Below, in pieces: positions 28,131 through 36,297 of a stretch of 64,000 nucleotides of DNA. Numbering within the stretch: position 1 is the stretch's first letter; every line of letters starts with the position of its first letter. A program made the translations under genes and the position numbers. The notes beneath the pieces were generated by a model. The model had not been told where the DNA came from, made no database searches, and was given only the letters and a program-made list of their open reading frames with translations. Source of the DNA: Bacillus sp. 103mf (GTDB lineage Bacteria > Bacillota > Bacilli > Bacillales > Bacillaceae_G); contig NZ_FPAF01000002.1 of assembly GCF_900116295.1 (NCBI RefSeq), positions 533,177-597,176 on the forward strand. The letters are read 5' to 3'.

Positions 28131-28183
28131 TATCCCGCTATTCTTAGGCAGTAAGACCCCCACTGATGGAAGTTTCACTTTAT
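28131..28183. repeat. Internally deleted bcr1-type element
   Basis: TTTATCCCGCTATTCTTAGG, then CAGTAAGACCCCCACTGATG, then GAAGTTTCACTTTAT: both bcr1 ends joined with most of the middle missing, TTTAT at each end. Confidence 0.7.
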
Positions 28184-28188
28184 ATCTA

Positions 28189-28335
28189 TATTGTCGTTTT
28201 AAAACTGTATTCCATTTCTCCAGCTAGCGCTTCTGGAGTGTCACCAGTTTCTCTGAAATCATGTGTATATATGAATTCAAATGGACCAAAATCTGTTTGT
28301 TTATAAAATTCATAGAAAGGGAACCCATCATAATT
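28189..28335 (-). pseudogene. C-terminal fragment of a second DUF3238 gene
   Basis: The minus strand encodes YDGFPFYEFYKQTDFGPFEF then IYTHDFRETGDTPEALAGEM and EYSFKTTI, then TAG. It is almost identical to the last 48 residues of the DUF3238 protein next door. The N-terminal part is gone, and a short bcr1 element sits just after the stop. Confidence 0.88.
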
Positions 28336-28378
28336 TATTCATTTTTATTTCGGTGAATCCTATTTCTTTCATCATCAC

Positions 28379-28405
28379 AATATAGTCAACTTGATTGACT
28401 ATATT
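28379..28405. promoter_or_regulatory. MarR-type operator B1
   Basis: Perfect palindrome AATATAGTCAA-5-TTGACTATATT. A leftward promoter (TTGACT, 17 bases, TACTAT) lies between B1 and B2 as in the azoR region. Confidence 0.8.
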
Positions 28406-28427
28406 GTGTATAGTACAATGGACTTCA

Positions 28428-28454
28428 AATAAAGTCAACTTAATTGACTTTATT
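28428..28454. promoter_or_regulatory. MarR-type operator B2
   Basis: AATAAAGTCAA-5-TTGACTTTATT, identical in core to A2 and directly followed by the marR ribosome site AAGGAGG. Confidence 0.8.
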
Positions 28455-28470
28455 CAAGGAGGTTTTAAGT

Positions 28471-28944
28471 ATGAATCATCAAGTATTTAGTAAATTGGAT
28501 CTTACATCACTTTTGTCATTATCCTTTAGTACTTTGATTGATGAACTAAATGACAGAATGAGTGAATTAGGGTTTGGAGATATTAGACCTGCACATGGTT
28601 TTATGTTTAAACGTATCACCCCTAATGGAGCGACAGGTATAGAACTAGCTGAATACTTAGGAATTACAAAGCAAGCTGTGAGTAAAATGGTGGATCATCT
28701 TGAGAAAAGTGGTTATGTAATGCGTCAAACTCATCCCACTGATAAGAGAGGAAAAATTATTGTTTTGACCGAACGAGGTTGGTTAGCGGTGAAAACAAAA
28801 GATGAGATACTAACTGAGATTGAAGGGCGCTGGATTGAAAAGATCGGTGCTGAACGAATGCAAATGCTCAAAGAAGATTTAACAAAATTAGTTTATGAAG
28901 CAAATGAAGGGAAATTATCATCGAGGGTAAAACCTGTCTGGTAA
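28471..28944 (+). CDS. MarR-family transcriptional regulator
   Basis: 157 residues from the ATG at 28471, ten bases past AAGGAGG. A winged helix-turn-helix is clear: TGIELAEYLGITKQAVSKMVDHLEKSGYVMRQTHPTDKRGKIIVLT in pieces (recognition helix TKQAVSKMVDHL, wing DKRGKII). Such repressors bind as dimers to palindromes and are released by phenolics or oxidants. It probably represses itself, azoR and the DUF3238 gene through the TAGTCAA-N5-TTGACTA sites. The nearest known logic is MhqR/YusO-type control of azoreductases, though the operator sequence differs from MhqR's as I recall it. Confidence 0.92.
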   Translation: MNHQVFSKLDLTSLLSLSFSTLIDELNDRMSELGFGDIRPAHGFMFKRITPNGATGIELAEYLGITKQAVSKMVDHLEKSGYVMRQTHPTDKRGKIIVLTERGWLAVKTKDEILTEIEGRWIEKIGAERMQMLKEDLTKLVYEANEGKLSSRVKPVW

Positions 28945-28975
28945 ATAAAGCGTTTATGAAAGAAAAAAATAATCC

Positions 28976-29000
28976 CCCAAAACGAAAATTTCGTTTTGGG
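28976..29000. repeat. CCCAAAACGAAA palindrome (R3 family fragment)
   Basis: CCCAAAACGAAA / TTTCGTTTTGGG, followed by AATTTGATGGCGATGGCG. Similar ends occur near 16110, 58860, 59220 and 61270-61545. Confidence 0.5.
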
Positions 29001-29056
29001 CCACAACCAATTTTTAATTTGATGGCGATGGCGTAAATTTTGTACACTAAGCAAAT

Positions 29057-29112
29057 AAAAAAGAAAAGCTGATTTCCTCTAAACTAAGGAAGATCAGCTT
29101 TTCTTTTTTTCT
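29057..29112. terminator. Bidirectional terminator between marR and vmlR
   Basis: AAAAGAAAAGCTGAT / ATCAGCTTTTCTTTTTTT stem with an inner CTTCC/GGAAG pair. Confidence 0.85.
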
Positions 29113-29147
29113 GAGCAGCTAATACATTCTTATACAAATATTTTCAA

Positions 29148-30776
29148 TTAAAGCTCCTTTATTTGCTTTGTAAGTTCTTTGAATCTTTTATCAAGTTCCA
29201 TGTATTCTTCATCTTTAAGAGTTAAAAAGCTGAGTTTTCCTAAAACTTCTTGTCTCTCTGTTTCAAGCTTTAAACGTAATTCAGCGAGGCTATCTCTTTT
29301 TTGAGATGGTTCCTTCAATTGCTTTTGGATGCTATTGTTTGAAAACACGAGTCTGCTGTTAGCTGTTTTTTCAAGGAAGTACCGATCATGCGAAACAATA
29401 AGCAACGTACCATTATATTGCGCTAATGTATTTTCAAGCTGTTCGCGTGAAGGTAAGTCAAGATGATTTGTCGGTTCATCTAAAATAAGTACATCTTTTT
29501 CATCTAAAATGTACGCCATGAGCTTACACTTTACACGCTCACCCATACTCATGTGCTTGATCGGCTCTTTCCATTGAGAAGATGTAAAGCCTAAATGCTT
29601 CATTACATTTTGTACTTTTCCTCTTTCTTCAAAAGTCTCTTTATAAAATAATTGTTCTGGTGTTTTTTCAAGTGGTAAATCAAATACTTCTTGTGTTAAA
29701 TAACCAATGTTTGCAGATGGTGAAATCCATACTTCTCCTTCAACTGTTTCCTGTCCCATAATCATCTTCAATAATGTTGTTTTCCCGCAACCATTAGGAC
29801 CAACTATTGCAATTTTTTCACCATGTTGAATTGTAAAATTAGCTTTCTCAAATAATGTTCTTCCCTTAAAACATTTTTTTAATTGTTTCACTTCTAAAAA
29901 ACGCTTTCCTACCTTTTTATTTGCTTGAATGGAAAACTCTACAGTTGGGTCTGGCTTAACACGCTCTATTTTCGTTTTTTCAAGCTCTTTTTCCAGACGT
30001 TTTTGTTTTGACTTAACTTGCGCATCCGTTCGCTTTGCCTTAACACGATAGTATTCTTTAAATCCCTCTTTTTTTGTTGACTGTGCATGTGCTTTTTGCG
30101 ACCATGATGTTAATTCTTTTATTTGTGATTCTATACGCTCAATGTTTTTTTGTTGCTTTTCATATTCGCGTTGCTGAGTGAGCCTTTTTTGTTCTCGAGC
30201 TTTCATATAACTCGTATAATTCCCTTTATGCTCAATTAGTTTTCTATCTTCTATCGACCAAATCTTCGTTGCAACAGCATCTAAGAAATAACGATCATGT
30301 GATACGACAATGATTGTTCCACTATAGTTTTTTATCTGTTCAATAAGAAGTTCTGTACTATTTTCATCTAAATGATTTGTCGGTTCATCTAGCATTAAAA
30401 GAGTTGGATTTTGCGCAAATCCTTTCGCAAGTCGGATTTTAAGTTTTTCTCCACCACTTAACGTATGAAAATCGTTTGTTGGTACGCTCCACTTTGCAAG
30501 AAGTTCCGCTTCTACTGTTGTTACTTCCTTAGATGTAAATGCCTCTTTCTCTTGTTCAACATATGCCATCGTTACGTTCGTTTGTTGCCATTCTAGTTGT
30601 CCTTTTGTTGGTGCTATTTTTCCATTTATCAACTGTAACAAGGTGGATTTTCCAGCACCATTCTTTCCAATTACTCCGATGATGTCTCCCTGTTTCACTG
30701 TAGCATTCATTTGTTCTAACAAAGTATTTTCCATGATTTCTACATAAACATCTTTTAGTTTTAAAAGTTCCTTCAT
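29148..30776 (-). CDS. vmlR: VmlR-type ABC-F ribosome protection protein
   Basis: 542 residues, two ABC modules and no membrane segment. Walker A motifs are GKNGAGKST and GPNGCGKTT, signatures LSGGEK and MSMGERVK, and both Walker B motifs read LDEPTNHLD. The linker between modules (YEKQQKNIERIESQIKELTS, SQKAHAQSTKKEGFKEYYR) and the C-terminal extension closely resemble B. subtilis VmlR, which binds stalled ribosomes and removes lincosamides, streptogramin A and pleuromutilins. I start at the ATG at 30776, nine bases after AAAGGG. Control is probably by transcription attenuation in the leader. Confidence 0.92.
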   Translation of the reverse strand: MKELLKLKDVYVEIMENTLLEQMNATVKQGDIIGVIGKNGAGKSTLLQLINGKIAPTKGQLEWQQTNVTMAYVEQEKEAFTSKEVTTVEAELLAKWSVPTNDFHTLSGGEKLKIRLAKGFAQNPTLLMLDEPTNHLDENSTELLIEQIKNYSGTIIVVSHDRYFLDAVATKIWSIEDRKLIEHKGNYTSYMKAREQKRLTQQREYEKQQKNIERIESQIKELTSWSQKAHAQSTKKEGFKEYYRVKAKRTDAQVKSKQKRLEKELEKTKIERVKPDPTVEFSIQANKKVGKRFLEVKQLKKCFKGRTLFEKANFTIQHGEKIAIVGPNGCGKTTLLKMIMGQETVEGEVWISPSANIGYLTQEVFDLPLEKTPEQLFYKETFEERGKVQNVMKHLGFTSSQWKEPIKHMSMGERVKCKLMAYILDEKDVLILDEPTNHLDLPSREQLENTLAQYNGTLLIVSHDRYFLEKTANSRLVFSNNSIQKQLKEPSQKRDSLAELRLKLETERQEVLGKLSFLTLKDEEYMELDKRFKELTKQIKEL

Positions 30777-30803
30777 ACTATCCATCCCTTTCTATAAAAG
30801 GAG

Positions 30804-31019
30804 AACAAAAAATCCTCCCAATTATATTTGGCAGGATTAGTCGTTATATGATTTATACCCAAATAAGCTATTGTACGAAATAGCAATACGTTCTTATAGA
30901 AAATGGGCAGACTAATCCTATTTTTTATAAATTGAAATATCCAATTTCAACATTTAAAAATAAGATTAGTTAATCATCGTCCACCCATCATCCTTTCTGG
31001 CATTAATATCCATATTGTA
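30804..31019 (-). promoter_or_regulatory. Attenuator-type leader of vmlR
   Basis: On the minus strand an extended -10 promoter (TGATACAAT, at about 31022-31014) is followed by a ~230-base leader. AGGATTAGTC (30919-30910 as GACTAATCCT on +) can pair with GACTAATCCT (30842-30833), forming an antiterminator. The same second arm pairs with TTGGGAGGATT to make a terminator followed by TTTTTT (hairpin 30837-30811). The two folds exclude each other. A tiny frame (ATG ATT AAC TAA, 30977-30966) might be a sensing leader peptide. Confidence 0.75.
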
Positions 31020-31024
31020 TCATA

Positions 31025-31365
31025 GTGATACTGTATTCGTAAACGAGATGATTTGATTCAGCAACAGTCACCAATAACATAGAATTTATTTGTGATGAAT
31101 TAAAACAGGGAGATTTATATGTATATTGATATTTTATTTCTCAACTCTTTTTAAAAGGTTTCTTCGTTAGTTTGTGGAAGAATTTACAATATCAAGTTTT
31201 TGATAGTATATAAAAATAATCCGAGTTTAATAAAATTTATTTCGGATTAACATAAATAACCTATTAAAAAAATAAAACAAAGGAATCTCTTAATTATATA
31301 AAATGTACGCGATATCACCAAAACAATATAATTAAATTCAAAAACAACAGTAAGGAGATGTTTGT
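31025..31365. other. AT-rich intergenic stretch
   Basis: No coding frame or strong hairpin seen. It holds the upstream region of the amidase-like gene, with AAGGAGATG just before its start. A promoter must lie here but none stands out. Confidence 0.4.
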
Positions 31366-32022
31366 ATGAAATTTAAGAAAAAAATTATGTGCACAACATT
31401 ATTTTTTGGCATTTTGGTCACTCAAAATACACTAGACAATACAATTGCTTTAGCATCAACAATAGATAACTATCAAAAAAACCAAGATGAATTAGTGACT
31501 AATAATTTAGCAGAAAATCAACAACTTAATATAAAAAATGCATTAGATTATGCGAAGAACTGGTGGAATAAGAGGAATCCTGAGTATGCAAAATGGGATC
31601 CAAACGATTGTATGAATTATGTCTCTCAAATTCTAAAAGCTGGTGGAATAAAAGAAACACTTCCATCAACTATACCACCTTCAGGAATTGATACAAATAA
31701 AAATTACTGGTACAGCAAAAAACAAGGATATAATATTTTCACTGAATCTAGTACATGGATAAACGTCGAAGACTTTTATACTTTTTGGAGTAAAACTCAA
31801 AAAGTAATTACACCAGATAAATTAAATATTATGAGAGATATTGAAGTTGGAGATGTTATACAACTTCAAAAAAAATCAGGCGGAAGTTACTATCATGCAA
31901 TGTTTGTAGTAAAAAAGGATGCAGAAACTGTTTATTTAACAGGACATACTAACGATAGAGAAGCTTTAGATATTAGAAATATACAAGGAGATAATTTTCG
32001 AGTAATTAAATTTTCTAGTTAA
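31366..32022 (+). CDS. Secreted amidase-domain protein
   Basis: 218 residues. The N-terminus KFKKKIMCTTLFFGILVTQN is a Sec signal segment, with likely cleavage near ALAS (about residue 31). The mature part contains YAKNWWNKRNPEYAKWDPND-CMNYVSQ, with a candidate catalytic Cys at the start of a helix, and GGSYYHAMFVVKK with a His. This is the putative amidase domain (PF12671 type) found in many Bacillus extracytoplasmic proteins. It may cut peptide bonds in the cell wall. AAGGAGATG precedes the ATG. The lysozyme gene downstream suggests a wall-lysis theme. Confidence 0.78.
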   Translation: MKFKKKIMCTTLFFGILVTQNTLDNTIALASTIDNYQKNQDELVTNNLAENQQLNIKNALDYAKNWWNKRNPEYAKWDPNDCMNYVSQILKAGGIKETLPSTIPPSGIDTNKNYWYSKKQGYNIFTESSTWINVEDFYTFWSKTQKVITPDKLNIMRDIEVGDVIQLQKKSGGSYYHAMFVVKKDAETVYLTGHTNDREALDIRNIQGDNFRVIKFSS

Positions 32023-32072
32023 GAATCACCATCTTTACAGTAAAAAACCAATTAATATGTAGATCTAGAAAA

Positions 32073-32106
32073 CAAGAAAAGACATCCTTTTGGATGTCTT
32101 TTCTTA
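32073..32106. terminator. Terminator after amidase-like gene
   Basis: AAGAAAAGACATCC / GGATGTCTTTTCTT. Confidence 0.9.
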
Positions 32107-32251
32107 TTTAACATTAACATAAACACACTTATCACAAATAGTAGAAATGGTATAAATCTCTTTAAACATTCATTAACAATTTAAAAGATTTAGAATATAA
32201 AGTAGTATAATACCTCAAAATATTAAATAAACAGTTTAGGAGTGTTATATT

Positions 32252-33274
32252 ATGTCTTTTGGAATTGATGTCAGTCACCATGAAGGGACAATTGATTGGA
32301 ATCAAGTAAAGAATGATCCTAACCAAGTAAACTTTATGATTACAAAAGTAACAGAGGGTTCTGAGCAAGGTACCAATTATGTAGATCCAACCTTTCAATA
32401 CAACATCAATGGCGCTAATAATGTTGGCATCCTGACAGGGGCTTACCACTTTTTTCGAGCAATTTCTGTTAATGATGCGAAACAAGAGGCTGCTTTCTTC
32501 ATTAAAAATTTACAGAGCGTAACATTAACTGCCCCTGTATTTGTCGATGTAGAAGTCAATGATAGAAATTTAGATCCGGATACATTAACAGATGCTGTGA
32601 ATGCATTTTTAACAGAATTAAAAAATGCAGGATATACTAGTACCGGAGTTTATAGCAATTTATATTTCTTCCAGAATAGTCTAAACCCTTCTCGTTTACA
32701 AAATACTTTATTGTGGGTCGCACGTTATAATACAAGGGGTCCAGGAATGGATTGTGATATTTGGCAATACACAGATACCGGAAGTGTACAAGGCATTAAC
32801 GGGAATGTCGATTGTAATATAGCCTATGTAGATTTGAATATTAATAACAATAATAATGGACCTAACAGCTCCTTTATAGGAGTTGCTACAATCGCAGGTG
32901 ATAATGTGAATGTAAGAGATCAACCTTCTACAAGCGGCAATGTCATTGGGACATTACATCGTAATGAGTCTTATAAAGTATTTTACGAACAAAATGGATG
33001 GTTAAACTTAGGGGGAAATGAATTTATTTATTATGATCCTAGTTATATTTGTTATTGCAACTATATAGGTGTTGCTACGATTACAGGTGATAATGTGAAT
33101 GTAAGAGATCAACCTTCTACAAGCGGCAATGTGATTCGAACATTACATCATAATGAATCCTATAAAGTATATTACGAACAAAATGGATGGTTAAATTTAG
33201 GAGGAAACCAATTTATTTACTATGACTCTAGTTATATAAATTATGAATTACTTTCTTCATGTTCCGATTGTTAA
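32252..33274 (+). CDS. GH25 lysozyme with two SH3-type wall-binding domains
   Basis: 340 residues. The glycoside hydrolase 25 domain covers about 1-200: FGIDVSHHEGTIDW with D6, and FVDVEV with D99 and E101 as the catalytic acids. Two bacterial SH3 domains follow (about 208-268 and 274-333) and are near-identical repeats (GVATIAGDNVNVRDQPSTSG). The enzyme cuts the beta-1,4 bond between MurNAc and GlcNAc. There is no signal peptide and no holin gene beside it, so it resembles a phage endolysin captured alone or a protein released by lysis. The last residues are Cys-rich (SSCSDC). AGGAGTG precedes the ATG. Confidence 0.92.
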   Translation: MSFGIDVSHHEGTIDWNQVKNDPNQVNFMITKVTEGSEQGTNYVDPTFQYNINGANNVGILTGAYHFFRAISVNDAKQEAAFFIKNLQSVTLTAPVFVDVEVNDRNLDPDTLTDAVNAFLTELKNAGYTSTGVYSNLYFFQNSLNPSRLQNTLLWVARYNTRGPGMDCDIWQYTDTGSVQGINGNVDCNIAYVDLNINNNNNGPNSSFIGVATIAGDNVNVRDQPSTSGNVIGTLHRNESYKVFYEQNGWLNLGGNEFIYYDPSYICYCNYIGVATITGDNVNVRDQPSTSGNVIRTLHHNESYKVYYEQNGWLNLGGNQFIYYDSSYINYELLSSCSDC

Positions 33275-33304
33275 AAAGCGGACAAACTCTATATAGTATA
33301 CGAT

Positions 33305-33342
33305 TAGGGCAGCCGAGATATGTGTATCTCTCCGCTGCCCTT
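33305..33342 (+). terminator. Terminator after lysozyme gene
   Basis: AGGGCAGC and GCTGCCCT arms with an inner GAGATA/TATCTC pair, then TTACTTTTCTTTC. Confidence 0.85.
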
Positions 33343-33394
33343 ACTTTTCTTTCTATTAATAGCATCCCGATAGAACTTCTAGTATCGATACAAA

Positions 33395-33520
33395 TTTGTC
33401 TAAACTTTATGGCAATGAGCTGAGCCCCATACTCGCTGCTTAATTGTTTTACAGGTTGTCCCAAACAATATAACTCAACCATCATTTAAACTCTTCATTA
33501 AATTTCTTGTTTGTCCTACG
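33395..33520 (-). pseudogene. IS3/IS150-type OrfA transposase remnant
   Basis: On the minus strand GGAGGAAGTG is followed by RRTNKKFNEEFK, a stop, then in a shifted frame MVELYCLGQPVKQLSSEYG. The two pieces align with the start of IS3-group OrfA proteins (RR.YKKFT.EFK..MVELY..G..V.QL..EYG). The rest is lost. No terminal repeats found. Confidence 0.75.
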
Positions 33521-33606
33521 AGCACTTCCTCCTTGAAATCCATTGTAAGTACTTAACTAAGTCGTGTCTATATGACTATATTAACTCCACTAAATTATTG
33601 AAACTC

Positions 33607-34314
33607 TTAATAACTCGTTAGTTGAGACTTAACTTTTCCATCTACCTCTTCTAGCTTTTTCTTTGATTCTAATCTCCCTTTTACTACTAATCTTGTTTCC
33701 CCTTTACTGTCATAACAACTTATCAATGTTACTTCATTTAACCCATTCTTATCATCCATTACATGTGTTTCCTTTGGAGAAATAACATCTTTTGAAGTTG
33801 TTTTATACGTATATACATACTCCTTATCTGTTAAATATATTAAATCTCCTTTACGCATATTTCTTGTAGGTGTAAATAATAACTCTTTATTTCTCATACT
33901 ATGACTACCAAGTACATAGTTTCCTACACCCATCGTCATATTCGGTTTTAAAGTACCTGCACCTAGCATCATTGTCTCATAATTTGTACCGTATAAAATA
34001 GGGAGTTTAATATGTACATTCGGAATGTAAATCAACCCGATAATCATGTTTTTATCTAATTTACCTTTTACAGAATTAAAATCAAACTCGTCTACACTTT
34101 GTACACTATCGTAATCAAAAGCATTTACCTTTTTACTTGAATTGTATACGTTCTCTTTTATCCCATTTGTAGTTATTTTGTTATAGTTTTCTTCATACGA
34201 TTTTTCTAGTTGTTTCGGGATTACATAATAATTAAAAAGAGGTTGGTACACAATCAAACCAATCCCAGTTACAAAGGTTAATCCGATTAACACATATAAG
34301 AATTTATTTCTCAT
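33607..34314 (-). CDS. Class A-like sortase
   Basis: 235 residues. One N-terminal membrane segment (FLYVLIGLTFVTGIGLIVYQ) is followed by the sortase beta barrel with H138 (VLGSHSMR), C200 (TLISCYD) and R208 (ETRLVV). Sortases cut a C-terminal sorting motif and attach the protein to peptidoglycan. The TLISC form and size fit class A rather than B. AGGAGGTTTAAT precedes the ATG. The gene directly upstream (34437-35660) encodes a surface protein with a C-terminal anchor but an aberrant motif, so this may be a dedicated sortase. Confidence 0.9.
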   Translation of the reverse strand: MRNKFLYVLIGLTFVTGIGLIVYQPLFNYYVIPKQLEKSYEENYNKITTNGIKENVYNSSKKVNAFDYDSVQSVDEFDFNSVKGKLDKNMIIGLIYIPNVHIKLPILYGTNYETMMLGAGTLKPNMTMGVGNYVLGSHSMRNKELLFTPTRNMRKGDLIYLTDKEYVYTYKTTSKDVISPKETHVMDDKNGLNEVTLISCYDSKGETRLVVKGRLESKKKLEEVDGKVKSQLTSY

Positions 34315-34388
34315 ATTAAACCTCCTAGTCTCCTATTAAAATATACTAAACATTTTAATATCTGCTGTTCTAAATATGGTTCAACTGT

Positions 34389-34432
34389 AATAAAGAAACC
34401 TTCATACTTATGCATGAAGGTTTCTTTATTAC
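34389..34432. terminator. Terminator after the surface protein gene
   Basis: TAATAAAGAAACCTTCAT / ATGAAGGTTTCTTTATTA, between surface protein and sortase genes, so the sortase probably has its own promoter or depends on read-through. Confidence 0.85.
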
Positions 34433-34436
34433 CATA

Positions 34437-35660
34437 TTAAGAATTCTTCCTACGTCTTACAATAAAGAATGAAAATAATGCTCCTAATACTAACAATGTA
34501 CCAATTAGAGTAACTGTTGAATTATTAGTTTGATTCATCTTAGGAATTTCTTTTTGCGGTTGCTTAGGTTCTTCTTTAGTTGGTTCCCCTTTAGTTGGTT
34601 CTTCCTTAGAAGGTTCCTCTTTAGTTGATTCCTCTTTGGTTGGTTCTTCTTTAGTTGATTCTTCTTTAGTTGGTTCCTCTTTAGTTGGTTCCTCTTTGGT
34701 TGGTTCTTCTTTAGTTGATTCTTCTTTAGTAGGCATTACCGTTACAACATTAGAATCTTCCGAAGGGTTATCGTTTAATCGAATATTTGCTTTGCTACTT
34801 ATCATTTCAATAGGTGCGTTTTCGTTAATCTTGGATGTAACTACAACTTTAATCTCTTTACCTTTGATCACTTCTAATTGCTCACGAGTTAATTTTAATG
34901 TTACCAACTGTTTATTAACATTAGCTTTTAATTCTGATTCTTTTCCATCAACAAGTACTTTTGTACCTACAATTGTTAAATTGTTATCTAATGTATCAGA
35001 AAGAGTTAAAGACTCATATCCCTTTAAGTTTTCTGATACTACTGTTTTTAAATTGTAATTAAACTCTTTACCTTTTGCAATTTCTAAATGGTCTTTACCC
35101 TCAACATCTTTTGTTACTTTAGGAGTTACAGGTACAAAAACCTTAAACAATACATCATTAGCAAAAGCTAAATTTTCTCCTGTGTCTGACTGTAATGTTG
35201 CACTTAGGGTTACTGTATGACCGTTAGGTGCATCGTCATGAAAATTAAACTTGACAGGAATCGTTACTTTAGTATCATTAGGTACTTTTGATAGTGAAAT
35301 AACCGCTACCCTTTTACCATTTTCTACAAAACCTTTTACGTCACTAATATAACCTTGATGTTTTGGAATCTCAATAAGATAAGCCCTAGCATCCTGTAAC
35401 TCTAATCTAACTTTGTAGTCTAAAGCAACACCGGTATTAGGGTCTCCTTTAGTTGCTACGTTTATATTATAAGTAACTTGTTCACCTCTTTTGAACTCTA
35501 CTTTTGGAGTTCCATCTGGGTTCTTAATTACATACTCTTGATTAATCTTAGAACCATTTACAGTATCGTTCCCAGCACCTAAAGTTACCATTGGTTGCAT
35601 AAACGTGGTTAACGAGATAAGAAATACTACAAATAGTGACAATAACTTCTTCTGTTTCAA
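34437..35660 (-). CDS. Surface protein with isopeptide-type domains, STKEEP repeats and atypical sorting signal
   Basis: 407 residues. A signal peptide (to about residue 29) is followed by beta-rich domains; VVSENLKGYESLTLSDTLDN resembles the D2-type fimbrial isopeptide domain. Residues about 310-365 are roughly ten 5-residue repeats of KEEPT/KEEST (DNA 34564-34736), a wall-spanning stalk. The end has a hydrophobic segment (382-401) and RRRKNS tail, the normal sortase layout. However, where LPxTG is expected, the sequence reads IPKMNQTNN (372-380). The start is TTG after AAGGGG. It is likely a wall-anchored adhesin or pilin-like protein. Confidence 0.85.
   Translation of the reverse strand: MKQKKLLSLFVVFLISLTTFMQPMVTLGAGNDTVNGSKINQEYVIKNPDGTPKVEFKRGEQVTYNINVATKGDPNTGVALDYKVRLELQDARAYLIEIPKHQGYISDVKGFVENGKRVAVISLSKVPNDTKVTIPVKFNFHDDAPNGHTVTLSATLQSDTGENLAFANDVLFKVFVPVTPKVTKDVEGKDHLEIAKGKEFNYNLKTVVSENLKGYESLTLSDTLDNNLTIVGTKVLVDGKESELKANVNKQLVTLKLTREQLEVIKGKEIKVVVTSKINENAPIEMISSKANIRLNDNPSEDSNVVTVMPTKEESTKEEPTKEEPTKEEPTKEESTKEEPTKEESTKEEPSKEEPTKGEPTKEEPKQPQKEIPKMNQTNNSTVTLIGTLLVLGALFSFFIVRRRKNS
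34564..34736 (-). repeat. 15-bp coding tandem repeat
   Basis: Imperfect 15-base units (forms of TCTTTAGTTGGTTCC) encode EEPTK/EESTK. Length is likely to vary between strains. Confidence 0.85.
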
Positions 35661-35799
35661 TACGACAACCCCTTTTACTTATTGGAAAAACTTTTACGTT
35701 TTATAAAGACGAAGGCGCTTTCAAACCTTATTAAATGAAACTACGCATATAAGTTTTTATTCCCCCTTCTTGCCTAACATACAGTTAACACTAGGTTTT

Positions 35800-35864
35800 A
35801 AATAGTTACTCTATGTAACTATTTCAATACTCTAACTTTATTAAAACACTGAAATAGTTACATA
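35800..35864. promoter_or_regulatory. Three copies of AAATAGTTAC upstream of the surface protein gene
   Basis: AAATAGTTAC (35800-35809), its inverse GTAACTATTT (35815-35824) and a third copy AAATAGTTAC (35852-35861). The second and third form a 15-base perfect inverted repeat (TATGTAACTATTTCA). They lie 140-200 bases upstream of the surface protein start and look like regulator sites. Confidence 0.5.
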
Positions 35865-35883
35865 ATTTTATTATCTAATGTAC

Positions 35884-36003
35884 CTACGATACGCTATCTC
35901 CAAAAGTAGCGTAGGAAACAAGACCAAATACAACAAGCCGAGAAAATAGACATCCAAAGATTCCTCCGATTAAGCCAGTTACAAATTCTGCGGTACGCTT
36001 CAA
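35884..36003 (-). pseudogene. DUF4064-type membrane protein fragment
   Basis: A TTG-started 39-codon frame encodes KRTAEFVTGLIGGIFGCLFS then RLVVFGLVSYATFGD. The opening KRT.E.V.GLIGGI.G is typical of DUF4064 membrane proteins of Bacillus, which are usually over 100 residues. AAAAGGATT precedes it. I read it as a truncated gene. Confidence 0.55.
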
Positions 36004-36087
36004 TATTCAAGTTAATCCTTTTTTACCTATATTAACCATATTTTTCATAATAGCAAAATATTGTAAATTAATCTATTAAAATATTTA

Positions 36088-36276
36088 TTGCCAATGATTT
36101 TCAATATAAAACATGTATCATTTATGCTACACTTCGTTTCTAACCATACTGATCTGTACATTCTCTTATTCTATGTATGCTATATTTCTATTCTTCTTTC
36201 CGCCATTATCATTCCCAACGTAATCATCTATCTAAATCAAAAGAAACATGAAGAAGATGAGCCCTATTTACTATAG
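36088..36276 (+). CDS. Possible small membrane protein
   Basis: 62 codons with a strong hydrophobic segment (LYILLFYVCYISILLSAIII) and a charged end (NQKKHEEDEPYLL). The coding end overlaps the first arm of a perfect terminator hairpin. No clear ribosome site is found before either ATG, so the call is weak. Confidence 0.35.
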   Translation: MPMIFNIKHVSFMLHFVSNHTDLYILLFYVCYISILLSAIIIPNVIIYLNQKKHEEDEPYLL

Positions 36277-36297
36277 AACTCATCTTCTTCATGTTTC
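36243..36297. terminator. Terminator, 19-base perfect stem
   Basis: GAAACATGAAGAAGATGAG and its complement around a 17-base loop. Confidence 0.75.

Noticed and set aside
34564-34736. 15-bp repeat as a CRISPR-like or regulatory array
   Set aside because: The units are contiguous and encode EEPTK/EESTK inside the surface protein, so it is a coding stalk repeat.
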